This document shows positions 9,462-19,700 of a stretch of DNA of 64,000 nt, piece by piece. Every line of letters starts with the position of its first letter. The stretch's first letter is position 1. The notes below the pieces were generated by a model that had not been told where the DNA came from, ran no database searches, and was given only the letters and a program-made list of their open reading frames with translations. The DNA comes from Saprospiraceae bacterium (lineage in GTDB: Bacteria > Bacteroidota > Bacteroidia > Chitinophagales > Saprospiraceae), in NCBI GenBank assembly GCA_016708265.1, contig JADJGA010000004.1:186001-250000 (forward strand), in the 5' to 3' direction. The position numbers and the translations under genes were made by a program.

Positions 9462-10458
9462 GGTAAAAATTAAGAAAAATCAAACTAAAGTGCTTCAAAA
9501 AAAGAAAGAACATCCTAAAGAAAAACCGGGCTTGCATCCGCGGAATAAACATCGCGAACGATACAATTTCCGGGAACTCATCGGCAGTTGTCCTGAACTG
9601 GCTCAATTTGTCCGCTTCAATGATTACAATGATGAGTCTGTTGATTTTTCAAATGCTGAGGCAGTTAAGATACTGAATAAAGCTCTGTTGATTCATTATT
9701 ACGGAATTGAACACTGGGATATTCCCTCCGGCTATCTTTGCCCTCCTGTTCCAGGCAGAGCCGATTATATTCATAATATTGCCGATTTACTTGGAAGCTG
9801 CAATAATGGGACAATACCATCCCGGATACGGTGTCTCGATATCGGAGTTGGAGCAAATTGCATTTATCCGATCATAGGGAATAGAGAATATGGATGGTCG
9901 TTTGTCGGCTCGGAGATTGATCAGGCTGCATTGAAATCAGCTTCAGAGATCATTGAGAAAAATTCACACCTTAAAGGAAATGTGGAACTCCGATTACAAT
10001 CGGATCCGAATGATATTTTCCATGGGATCGTTCATAGTTATGAATACTTCGATCTGACCATCTGCAATCCTCCGTTTCATGCTTCATTTGAAGAAGCTCA
10101 ATCTGTAGCACTTCGGAAATTAAGCAATCTCAATAATAAAAAAATAACTAAACCAGCATTGAACTTTGGAGGTCAGAACAGTGAATTGTGCTACCCGGGA
10201 GGTGAAGAAAAATTCGTTCAAAAAATGATATCCCAAAGCAAAAATATCTCATCTTCCTGTTTTTGGTTTTCCACATTGATCTCCAGACAATCCCATCTGA
10301 AGAGTGTTTATGCGGCTCTGAAAAATGCAAATGCGGTTGAAATGAAAACTATTCCTATGAGTCACGGAAACAAAACAACCCGTATTGTTGCCTGGACATA
10401 CCTATCACAGGGTCAACGAAGAAAGTGGATAGATTCAAGGTGGAATAAAATGCTTTAA
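9439..10458 (+). CDS. rlmF: 23S rRNA (adenine-1618-N6)-methyltransferase RlmF
   Basis: RlmF (YbiN) methylates A1618 of 23S rRNA with SAM. The family's diagnostic blocks are all present: KPGLHPRNKHRERYNF at the N-terminus, SVDFSNAEAVKILNKALL, WDIPSGYLCPPVPGRADY, the SAM-binding motif I region DIGVGANCIYPI, and the catalytic CNPPFH (NPPF motif for N6-adenine transfer). The ORF opens with a GTG at 9439 inside the preceding gene. A second GTG at about 9490 is also possible, since the conserved part only begins near residue 30. The C-terminus is complete. Confidence in function is high, in the exact start low. Confidence 0.93.
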   Translation: MIIKEKNKVKIKKNQTKVLQKKKEHPKEKPGLHPRNKHRERYNFRELIGSCPELAQFVRFNDYNDESVDFSNAEAVKILNKALLIHYYGIEHWDIPSGYLCPPVPGRADYIHNIADLLGSCNNGTIPSRIRCLDIGVGANCIYPIIGNREYGWSFVGSEIDQAALKSASEIIEKNSHLKGNVELRLQSDPNDIFHGIVHSYEYFDLTICNPPFHASFEEAQSVALRKLSNLNNKKITKPALNFGGQNSELCYPGGEEKFVQKMISQSKNISSSCFWFSTLISRQSHLKSVYAALKNANAVEMKTIPMSHGNKTTRIVAWTYLSQGQRRKWIDSRWNKML

Positions 10459-10949
10459 GTGTAGTATTAATTAATAAGACCAGACCTTTAAACTATATAT
10501 TATATAATGGTAAAATATTCAGCGGGTTAAAAACGCAAAAAAAATTGGAATAATGTAGTTGCAGAAACTCAATTTATCACCGGAAATTCCCGACTTTTTT
10601 TAAGTTTCCTGTTTGTGCTGAATAAATAATACGGCCCTTAATATATTTATAACATGTATAAATAATTACTATGCCTTATTAGACAGAATTTAATTTGGTA
10701 CATAAAATACTTCATAACTAATTATAATTGTAAATCTTAACAAAATTTTGAACTGCTGTTAAGAACAGATTTTTGGATTTAAGCCGATCATTTATGTTAT
10801 AAAAAAAACAAAAAATGTCAAACAGTGTCTATACTATAAATTTTGCAAATAAAAAAAACAGGCGCATTATTGTCTAATATAATTTCTTTTTTCTAATATT
10901 GTCCAAATTTAATTTTTCATTATTAAATAAAACTTATAAATTTTTAATT
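10459..10949. other. AT-rich spacer upstream of gdhA
   Basis: About 490 bp with no supported gene. It is very AT-rich with several A and T runs. The reading frame of gdhA stays open upstream to 10899, but the 17 extra codons there do not match the family and are ignored. I see no convincing hairpin, tRNA or repeat. It presumably carries the gdhA promoter. Confidence 0.5.
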
Positions 10950-12296
10950 ATGGCACACGATCAATTGGTAAAGAACTTTATGGCTGATGTAATAGCCAAA
11001 AACCAGGGAGAAGTAGAATTTCACCAGGCAGTTCAGGAAGTAGCTGAATCCATACTTCCGTTTATTGAAGAAAATCCAAAATACAAAGTTGCTAAGGTAC
11101 TTGAAAGGATGACAGAACCTGAGAGAGTAATACTCTTCAGGGTGCCATGGGTTGATGACAAAGGAGAACTTCAGATCAACAAGGGTTACAGAATTGAAAT
11201 GAACAGTGCAATAGGCCCTTACAAAGGAGGTTTGCGTTTTCACCCTACTGTAAATCTTGGAATTCTGAAATTCCTGGCTTTTGAGCAGGTTTTGAAAAAC
11301 AGTCTTACCACTTTGCCTATGGGAGGTGGAAAAGGAGGATCAAACTTTGACCCTAAAGGAAAATCTGATAATGAAGTTATGAGATTCTGCCAAAGCTTTA
11401 TGACTGAACTTGCAAGACATATCGGACCTGATACCGATGTGCCGGCAGGAGATATCGGAGTTGGAGGAAGAGAGATAGGATTTTTATTTGGTCAGTATAA
11501 GAGATTGAAGAATGAATTTACCGGTGTATTGACAGGCAAAGGTATCGAATGGGGAGGAAGCCTCATAAGACCTGAAGCTACGGGTTACGGCCAGGTATAT
11601 TTTGCTCAGGAAATGCTGAAAACCATCAATGACAGCCTGAAAGGTAAAATCTGCACAGTTTCAGGATCAGGAAATGTAGCTCAGTATGCAATTGAGAAAG
11701 CTACCCAGTTCGGAGCTAAAGTTGTCACATGCTCTGATTCTAATGGATATATCTATGATCAATATGGAATTGACAAGGAAAAACTTGATTATATTAAATG
11801 GCTGAAGAATGAAAAGAGGGGAAGAATAAGTGAATATGCTGAAAAATTCAAAGCAGAGTATGTTGAAGGTCAAAGGCCATGGGGAGTTAAATGCGACGTA
11901 GCTTTCCCTGCAGCCACACAAAATGAAGTCAACGGTGAAGATGCAAAAACACTTGTTTCAAACGGATGCTTTGTAGTATCAGAGGGAGCAAACATGCCTT
12001 CAACTCCTGAAGCAATCGAGGTATTTTTGAAGCATAAGATCCTGTACGGTCCTGGTAAGGCTGCGAATGCAGGTGGTGTAGCTACTTCAGGCCTTGAAAT
12101 GTCTCAGAATTCATTGCGTCTTTCATGGACAAGAGAAGAAGTTGATACCCGCTTACATAATATTATGATCGATATCCATGCAAACTGCGTAAAATGGGGA
12201 AAAGATGAAAGCGGTTATGTAGATTATGTAAAAGGAGCTAATATAGGTGGTTTTGTTAAGGTTGCCGATGCAATGCTTGCTCAGGGATACGTATAA
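10950..12296 (+). CDS. gdhA: NADP-type glutamate dehydrogenase
   Basis: Hexameric-type glutamate dehydrogenase, interconverting 2-oxoglutarate plus ammonia and glutamate. It links carbon and nitrogen metabolism in the cytoplasm. The ATG at 10950 gives 448 aa, the standard length for the NADP-specific enzyme. Visible signatures are NSAIGPYKGGLRFHPTVN, the catalytic-lysine block LPMGGGKGGSNFDPKG, PAGDIGVGGREIGF, the Rossmann motif VSGSGNVAQYA and GGVATSGLEMSQN. It is followed by a strong bidirectional terminator and stands alone. Confidence 0.97.
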   Translation: MAHDQLVKNFMADVIAKNQGEVEFHQAVQEVAESILPFIEENPKYKVAKVLERMTEPERVILFRVPWVDDKGELQINKGYRIEMNSAIGPYKGGLRFHPTVNLGILKFLAFEQVLKNSLTTLPMGGGKGGSNFDPKGKSDNEVMRFCQSFMTELARHIGPDTDVPAGDIGVGGREIGFLFGQYKRLKNEFTGVLTGKGIEWGGSLIRPEATGYGQVYFAQEMLKTINDSLKGKICTVSGSGNVAQYAIEKATQFGAKVVTCSDSNGYIYDQYGIDKEKLDYIKWLKNEKRGRISEYAEKFKAEYVEGQRPWGVKCDVAFPAATQNEVNGEDAKTLVSNGCFVVSEGANMPSTPEAIEVFLKHKILYGPGKAANAGGVATSGLEMSQNSLRLSWTREEVDTRLHNIMIDIHANCVKWGKDESGYVDYVKGANIGGFVKVADAMLAQGYV

Positions 12297-12354
12297 TAGT
12301 CCTTTTTTTAAAAGTTTATCGGTCAAATTATGGTTTAGAAATTTTAATGATAAT

Positions 12355-12395
12355 AAAAAAAAAGCTGTCACCAGGGGTCTGGGACAGCTTTTTTT
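12355..12395. terminator. Bidirectional intrinsic terminator between gdhA and the convergent surface-protein gene
   Basis: A long hairpin with outer stem AAAGCTGTC (12361-12369) pairing with GACAGCTTT (12383-12391). It continues inward through CCAG/CTGG around a GGGT loop. An A run precedes it and a T run follows, so it can end transcription from both convergent genes. The gdhA stop is 59 bp before it and the stop of the 1426-aa gene is 18 bp after. Confidence 0.85.
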
Positions 12396-12413
12396 CATGA
12401 GATTGAGTTATTG

Positions 12414-15400
12414 TTATTTGATCAAAACCATTTTCTTAAGTACTGTTGATTCATCATTAGTGAGTTCATAATAGTAAACTCCCTGTTCTTTAAGATCTGA
12501 TTTTGAGATGGTTATTGTGTTTTGTCCTTTTGAGTAATGCCCTTGAGTTGAGATTATGGTTTTTCCTGTGCTATTGATGACCCTGAAGTTAACGATATCA
12601 TCCTGTGGCAGATCAAATGAAATTTCAGTTTGATCAGAAAATGGATTTGGAGTATTCTGATTTACAATCAGTTTATCATAGTTCTGGCCTGCAAATCTTA
12701 GTTTTAAATTTGACATACCCAGGTTATCATCATAAATCTCTGACTTGGTTATCTTAGATGTTATTCCGACAGATCTGTCTAAAGTCCCGTTTGACAGGGA
12801 TTTAAAATTAATGTTGAATAATACATCTTCTTTGTTGAGTTGAATTCCGTTTCCATCATTCCAGCTTAATGTGATCAACCCCTGCCCTGCTTTAGAAGTA
12901 TTGACATTACTTCCTGCCAATGAAATTGATTTATTTTCAATTCCAATGAACTGTAAAACTGAAGGATCAAATTCAAAAGTATACTGGAATCCTGTAATTT
13001 TTTCGGATTCTTCCATTTTCACTGCAACAGGCAATATTTCATTTGATTGAAATTCGGTATTGCTTATTACTAAGTATTTATTTGGTTCATTCCTGAAGGT
13101 CAATCCTGATATTTCATTATAAATTGTAGCAGACCTGTTGATATCCCCAATTTTTACAGCGATAAAATCAAGACTGTCCAGTCCAAAGAATAAAGAATCT
13201 GTAAGATATTTGAAGTCATAATTCCATGGTTGATACGGATTTTCAAATTCAGTATCCGATCTCAGGAATTTCCATGATTCATTTATCTCCAGCTGATCAT
13301 CAATACCTAAAATCAATCTCCTCAGTGCCAGCAAATCTGCTGCACTGACAGAATGTGAGTTATTGGCATCAGCTGCAATATATTTGAACGGATTGTCAAA
13401 ATTCTTTATGCCAAGTATATGTTTTTGAATTAGTACCAGATCAAGTGTTGTAAGACCATCAAGAGGATTATCGTCCCTGTCCGGAGAGATTTCATACATA
13501 TCATAAGCTCCCAGGGAATTCAGGTCGTATTGTCCATTATCTCCGGTTACTGTTGTTTTTTCATCGTTCGACAACAATCCGGTTCCTTTTACTAAAAACC
13601 CTTCCATTCCATTTCCCTGTTCATCACTTATTCGTCCTGTCACAGAAATAATAGGATTTGGTGCATCAGGACAAACATTTTTTGTATCAGAAATACTCAG
13701 TTCGACAATACACCAGTCTTTGTTATTGTCGAGATCCCAGACCCATACATTTAATATGAATATCTGCCCTACCCCATTATCAAGACTATCGCAGGTATAA
13801 GTCCTTACGGTATCGTTTATATTTGGTGAAAATGAGAATCTCAATTCTGTACCGCAACCGCATTCTCCAAGATTTGAAGGAGTACAATTATCTGTACTTG
13901 CTCTGTTGAACATCCTGGCTTTGAATGTCACCATTCCCATTGTTCCAAGAGATGTTGACAATTTGTGTAAGCAAACCGGTGTAGGTGGCTTTGAGTCCTT
14001 CACCCTTACAAATCTTGTACAGGTAGCCTGATTTCCGCAACCGTCTGTTACTGTAAAAACTATTTTATTCAAACCTCTGTCCAGAGTAGTTGAAACAGTT
14101 CTGCCATTTCCTGAGAGTTCAAATGAGCCGTTATTACCTTTATCGACTTTATAAGTGTATTTCAGGTCATTTGGTTTTGTACAATCATCTGTTGCAAGTG
14201 CTGATATTGTTACATTTGCTGAACAAGCATCACCTGTAAGTACTGTTGTATCAGAAGGACAATATGTGAAAACCGGAGCACCTCCATCCAGGATCGAAAT
14301 GATCTGGGTATGCTCAATATAAGGCATTTGAGGTCTACACCAGTCACCTACCTTAAAGGTACGCAATATCTGGATACAATGATTTGCATTTGGAGGATCC
14401 TGCAATACTATGTCTGTGTGAGCAATTCCCAGTTTTTTACATGATGTATTTGTAATTTCAGGAATACCTGTGATTGCTTCATCTATATTGACATTAGGGT
14501 AACAACCTGTGACTGTAATATCTTTTGGCCATTTGATATCTGCATAAGTAAGAGGTTTCCCATCTATGACAGTTATCTTCTGCACACATTTTTGCAGGCT
14601 TTCATTACCGGCACCATCTTTTATTGTCCATGTTCTTGTCACATAGCCAATACCACAATCATTCAAAAAGGCAACATCTACATTTGTAATAGTTACACTT
14701 TCACAATTATCTGTTGCTGTTGGTTTTCCACCCGTAAAAATTGTTGCATAATTTTGGTCACAGTTCACTGTAAAATCCTTGGGACAATTTGTCAGTACCG
14801 GTTTTTCAATATCTCTTACGGTCACTGATCCCATGCATTCATTGATGTTACCGCTTAAATCCGTAACTCTGAGGATTACCATAAGATCCTTGCCAACATC
14901 TGCACAACATACATTGACATATTCCCTGAAATACAGGTCATTAATATCACCGCATCTGTTTGTAGTTCTTTTAATCTCATATTTTTTAATTCCACAGTTA
15001 TCCCAGCTTTTATCATCAAGTCCTCCTGTACCATCAGGAGTTATCGCATAAATTTTTCCACCTTCACCTAACGTTACTACTGTATGAGCATCGCATGCTG
15101 CGGTCGGAGGCTGTTTATCCTGAATTAATATTAGCATATTGCCATAACTATATCTGCCACATTCATCTGTGACTTTATAAATTACGCAAACAGGAGTATT
15201 GACCTGTAATTGGTCTATACAGTAAAATCCTGCATTGTTTTTATATAGAAACTCTTTTCGGGCAAAGTCCGGAGAGCAGTTCCCATCGCCTTTAATATGA
15301 TAACCCACAACTTCATATGTCCATGCTGAGCATTCAAATAAAACATTCGGGACAGGTAATGGACAAGCACTTCCATAACAATGCAGCGGATCGGAATTGA

Positions 15401-16694
15401 ATTTCAAAGTATCTGGTGGCAAAGTAAATATTGGTGGATTATCATCAACAAATGCCAGTACCTGGTCACACATCCTTGATCTTCCTGTGCACCAATCCAG
15501 TATTATCCATTGTCTGAGTACTTTTCTGTTATAACCACAAACCGGTATCACAACGTCTTCATACAGGAATTGAATATTGCTGCAGGTTGCAAATTCAGGG
15601 TATCCGGTTATTTCAGGTCCTGGGATAGAATCCCTGTATGGCCAGAAAATACTTACTCCCGGCTGAGGATTTGGGTTATAGCACTGGAAATATCTCCTCC
15701 CGTTCAATCCGTCAAAATTGCATGGCATTTTCATAGTGTCAAAATCACCCCAAAGTGTTGCAATGATTTCAGTACATGACCATTGATTGCCAGAATTATC
15801 TATGGCAGACCATGTCCTGTGAATTACATACTGATATTTTCCTCCGCAGGATTTTGTTTCCACCTCATCTGTAAATACCAGGTTAAAAATACCTCCACAG
15901 TCTCCCGGAATTTGAGCTCTGTAAATGTTTTCATCAATTTTCCATACCTGTGAGCCGGTTACCAATGGGAATCCAATATGTACATTCTCAGGATCTGTCG
16001 ACTCATTGCACTGTATTTTTATAGTGTCAGTCCTGCAGGTAAGCATTGTAGCCAGCTTATCCTGAAAGGCAATATTGCCCATGCATGCAAGGCCGGAACA
16101 GGTATGTTTTACTAATACCATTAAAGTATCACCAAGATCATTTAATGTGACTATAGGTTGAGGCCTAGGTTGTCCATTTGTTCCAAATACAGTAACAGTA
16201 TAGCTGTCATTAGGATACAACGGAGCTTCAAGAAGCATATCACCTGTTATTGTATCACGACAGTAATTATCCAGTGCTACAAGTACAAGATCATTGCAAG
16301 CCATCACCAGGTTTTGTTTTTCGATGTATATAAGCATTTTATCAGTACCTGTACAGCCGTTCACTTCTGTCATAGTCAGGCAAAAAGGACCTGCTCCAGG
16401 CAGACTATCCCATCTGATGGTTACAGTTGCAGTAATACCATTTTCTGAGTTACTTAGAATTGACCCACCACCGGATAAAGTCCATGAAATAGTACTTCCC
16501 AGTGAAGTTCCCGTTCGGACAGCCTGATAAGTAACTGTTGATTTAGCACATACATAATCTTTTTTATCGTTATCAGGATCACTTATCTTTGTATCGCACT
16601 GTGCAACAATATTATTGCTCAGAACAAAGAAAGCACCAAAAAATAAAAGCTTTATTATTGTTGCTATTTTCGATTTTTGTAGATAATTTTTCAT
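12414..16694 (-). CDS. Giant T9SS-secreted surface protein with HYR-like repeats, dockerin and cohesin-like domains
   Basis: A 1426-aa exported protein. Residues 1-32 are a signal peptide ending NNIVAQ. Residues about 35-1000 are cysteine-rich immunoglobulin-like/HYR-type modules, each with patterns such as DxxKPVLTNCPKD, TATDNC and WTIKDGAGN. A carboxypeptidase-regulatory-like beta sandwich lies near 1015-1070. Residues about 1070-1120 form a type I dockerin-like calcium repeat pair (DGLTTLDLVLIQKHILG, then SVSAADLLALRRLILG). A cohesin-like domain follows (about 1220-1320), then a type A T9SS sorting domain from NQNTPNPFSDQTEISF to the final MVLIK. It is paralogous to the next gene upstream, 84 bp away, and likely co-transcribed. 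Role: cell-surface adhesin or matrix protein, by inference. Confidence 0.88.
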   Translation of the reverse strand: MKNYLQKSKIATIIKLLFFGAFFVLSNNIVAQCDTKISDPDNDKKDYVCAKSTVTYQAVRTGTSLGSTISWTLSGGGSILSNSENGITATVTIRWDSLPGAGPFCLTMTEVNGCTGTDKMLIYIEKQNLVMACNDLVLVALDNYCRDTITGDMLLEAPLYPNDSYTVTVFGTNGQPRPQPIVTLNDLGDTLMVLVKHTCSGLACMGNIAFQDKLATMLTCRTDTIKIQCNESTDPENVHIGFPLVTGSQVWKIDENIYRAQIPGDCGGIFNLVFTDEVETKSCGGKYQYVIHRTWSAIDNSGNQWSCTEIIATLWGDFDTMKMPCNFDGLNGRRYFQCYNPNPQPGVSIFWPYRDSIPGPEITGYPEFATCSNIQFLYEDVVIPVCGYNRKVLRQWIILDWCTGRSRMCDQVLAFVDDNPPIFTLPPDTLKFNSDPLHCYGSACPLPVPNVLFECSAWTYEVVGYHIKGDGNCSPDFARKEFLYKNNAGFYCIDQLQVNTPVCVIYKVTDECGRYSYGNMLILIQDKQPPTAACDAHTVVTLGEGGKIYAITPDGTGGLDDKSWDNCGIKKYEIKRTTNRCGDINDLYFREYVNVCCADVGKDLMVILRVTDLSGNINECMGSVTVRDIEKPVLTNCPKDFTVNCDQNYATIFTGGKPTATDNCESVTITNVDVAFLNDCGIGYVTRTWTIKDGAGNESLQKCVQKITVIDGKPLTYADIKWPKDITVTGCYPNVNIDEAITGIPEITNTSCKKLGIAHTDIVLQDPPNANHCIQILRTFKVGDWCRPQMPYIEHTQIISILDGGAPVFTYCPSDTTVLTGDACSANVTISALATDDCTKPNDLKYTYKVDKGNNGSFELSGNGRTVSTTLDRGLNKIVFTVTDGCGNQATCTRFVRVKDSKPPTPVCLHKLSTSLGTMGMVTFKARMFNRASTDNCTPSNLGECGCGTELRFSFSPNINDTVRTYTCDSLDNGVGQIFILNVWVWDLDNNKDWCIVELSISDTKNVCPDAPNPIISVTGRISDEQGNGMEGFLVKGTGLLSNDEKTTVTGDNGQYDLNSLGAYDMYEISPDRDDNPLDGLTTLDLVLIQKHILGIKNFDNPFKYIAADANNSHSVSAADLLALRRLILGIDDQLEINESWKFLRSDTEFENPYQPWNYDFKYLTDSLFFGLDSLDFIAVKIGDINRSATIYNEISGLTFRNEPNKYLVISNTEFQSNEILPVAVKMEESEKITGFQYTFEFDPSVLQFIGIENKSISLAGSNVNTSKAGQGLITLSWNDGNGIQLNKEDVLFNINFKSLSNGTLDRSVGITSKITKSEIYDDNLGMSNLKLRFAGQNYDKLIVNQNTPNPFSDQTEISFDLPQDDIVNFRVINSTGKTIISTQGHYSKGQNTITISKSDLKEQGVYYYELTNDESTVLKKMVLIK

Positions 16695-16778
16695 TTTTAC
16701 TAAACTTTATTCATATTATAAAATAGTTTGGAAAAAGGGAGCAAAGTCATAATTATTCCTTTGCTCCAATAACCGTTA

Positions 16779-19700
16779 CTATCTGATTAATATCATTTTT
16801 TTCATTTCAGAATATTGTCCACTCTCAAGCTTATAATAAAGCATACCTTTAACATCAAGGTCATTATTATTTATCTCAAATTCATTATATCCCTTTGCGG
16901 CATCTTTCCTGGCCTGATAAACTTCCTTGCCGGCTAAATCATAAACTTTCAGTATGGTTAAACCAGCTTCAGGTAAGATAAAGCCTATTGTTGTTTTTTC
17001 GCTAAATGGATTTGGAGTATTTTGAAATACTTCAAAGCTAAAATCGATCTTATCGTTATCAAACCGAAGTTTGACAGATTTCTCTTCAATTGAAGATCCT
17101 GTAGCTTCATAAATTTCAGCTTCAGTTACTTTAGAGCTTATTTTAACCCTCTGGCTCAAAGTTCCATTATCGATAGAAGTAAAGTTTACTGTTAATATAC
17201 TTTCACCCGATAAGATTTTTTTCATGCCTGATTCATCAAAAGATACAGTAATAATACCGTTCTGAGCGTTGGTAGCATTTACATTATTCTCTGAAATACC
17301 AAGTATTTTACTTTCCATGCCATTATAAACCAAACTTGAAGCATCAAATTCCAATGTAAACTGTGTACCTAAAAAGTTTATATCAGTTGATGGTAGTATT
17401 TCCAAAGAAATATTTTCTCCTGATCTGTATGTTTTATCCTCTGCTATCAAATCATAAGGAATATCGCTTCTCGGTTTCAGTCCACTTGTTGATGAGGTGA
17501 GAGCTGAATAATTTACATCACCAATTTTGATCGCTGTATAGTTTTTTGATATATCTTCCAGTTGATTTCCAATTACTATCTGTGATGAGATATTCTTCAG
17601 ATTCGAATTCTCATTCAATTTAAGATCACTGTCGATAAATCTCCATGAATTATTGGACTTGAATACATCGCTTTCTCCCAGCACTATTTTTCTCATTTCC
17701 AGTATATCTGCAGCACTTACATTTCCTGAGTTATTGACATCGGCAGCTATGAGCTTGTAAGGGCTATCCAGCTTTTTAATATTCAGTATATGCTTCTGCA
17801 TCAGCACTATATCCATTGTTGAAAGACCGTTTGCATCATCTCCGGATTTATCAGCTTCAATATAATAATTGTAATTATCAGCAAGTTTTAAAAACTCAAA
17901 TTTTCCTGAATTAGTTGAATTGAACCTTTGTGAAAACTCTGTTGATTCATTTCTTAAAACAATATTCACATTATCAACCGGCTGGTCATTTGGTTTTCTT
18001 ACCAGTCCATCCAGATTATAGTATGTAGTGTCATGAGGCGGAAAATAATCCGGACAAACGTTTGAATTATCCTGAAGTATTATAAAAGTATTACAGAAGT
18101 CCTGATTTCCGGATTCATCTGTTACCCACATCTGCAATCCAATTGTATCCTTTCTGCCATCTCCAATATCAGCACATGTCAATAACCTTGTCTTGTTATT
18201 CACATTCTGAGAAAATGAAAATTTAAGGTCAGTCAGACAACCGCAGGTTCCATAATTGCTATTGGTGCAGTCATCAAAACTGTGTACATTAAAGCTTGAC
18301 GCATTGATAGTAACCTGTCCGGTTACTGGCAACAGCACTGTGACAAGTCCTTCAATACATTGTGGTGTAGGTTTTTTGTTATCAACAACCGTAAATGTCT
18401 GTGAACACTGTCCGATATTTCCACAATGGTCAGTTGCAAACCAGGTAATACGGTGTGTGCCTTTTGACAATTCAATATTAAATTCTTTTGTGTTTCCTGT
18501 TACAAAATCAGTTTGACTGTTGTTTTTTTGGAGTTTATATGACCAGGCCAGGTATTGCGGTGCTGTGCAATTGTCTGTTCCTGAAGCTGCAAAACTGAGC
18601 TTGTATCTGCAGTTTCCCAATGATACAGTATTGACAGGCTGGCATCCTCCGGTAACTACAGGATTGACATCATCATTTATGATCAGATTTTGTGTATATT
18701 CCCAATATCCGGGAGAATTGATGGGATCATTCTGATTGTACTGACACCAGTCCACAACTCTCCACTTTCTGAGAATTTTATAGCACATCCCATCTATATG
18801 TTCAAATACGAGGTCATCATAATCCATAGCGACCATGCTGCACCTGTCTTCACCTATTAACTTTGGCCATCCATATTTTTCCGGAAGATTGTCCGGCAAT
18901 ACTGATTCATTCAGGCAACCTGCAACATTGTAATCATCCGGCCAATCAATATCCAGAGTTGGAGTAAATGGCCTGAAATCTTTAACCAAAATTGTCTGAT
19001 AACAAATGGTTGATAAATTTCCCTGACTGTCTTTAGCCCTGAAAGGTCTTGTAATGGTTCCAATTCCGCAATTGTTGATTGTAACACTTGGAGTAAGCGG
19101 TTCGATGATCACATTGCAATTATCAGTAGCATAGCCATCCAGACCAAAATATTTATACCCTCCGTTTTCTGCATCTGTTATGTATATTTTTTGAACATCA
19201 TTCTTATTAGTCCTTACTGTGCCAAAAACACTCAGGTTTGAATAATCAAATTTGCAGCTTACTTCGCCATTTGAAGGGCAGATTATTTTTGGGACTTCCT
19301 TGTCGTTAACAAAAACCTGTGCCATGCAAGTATTTTTGAATCCATTTTTGTCAGTAACTTCAAGTTCGACCATAACCGGGCTTGAAGCAACATCTGCACA
19401 ACAGAAAGTAAGTCCATCTTTCCATTGAGTGTCTGTAGGATCACAAGTACTGCTCATCCTCCTGACCCTGAAAGTAACGGAGGTACAATTATCGTATGAA
19501 CCATCATCAAAAGTCATCTTGTTTAAATATCCCCAGCCATTTTCATTAAGGGTGATGGATGTATGTGCATCGCAAATAGCTTGCGGAGGCAAATTATCAA
19601 GAACTTTAATTGTAATAATTTTCTCTGTTGTATTGCCACATGCATCTTCAACTATATATTTTACTCTTGCAAGTCCTGCAGGAATATTTGGTATTTTATA

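Noticed and set aside
10899..10949. Extended N-terminus of glutamate dehydrogenase
   Set aside because: The 17 extra codons are not part of the family; the ATG at 10950 gives the standard length.
14592..15779. Several plus-strand ORFs of 78-90 codons opposite the giant surface-protein gene
   Set aside because: They are antisense shadows of the cysteine-rich coding sequence, without starts or motifs of their own.
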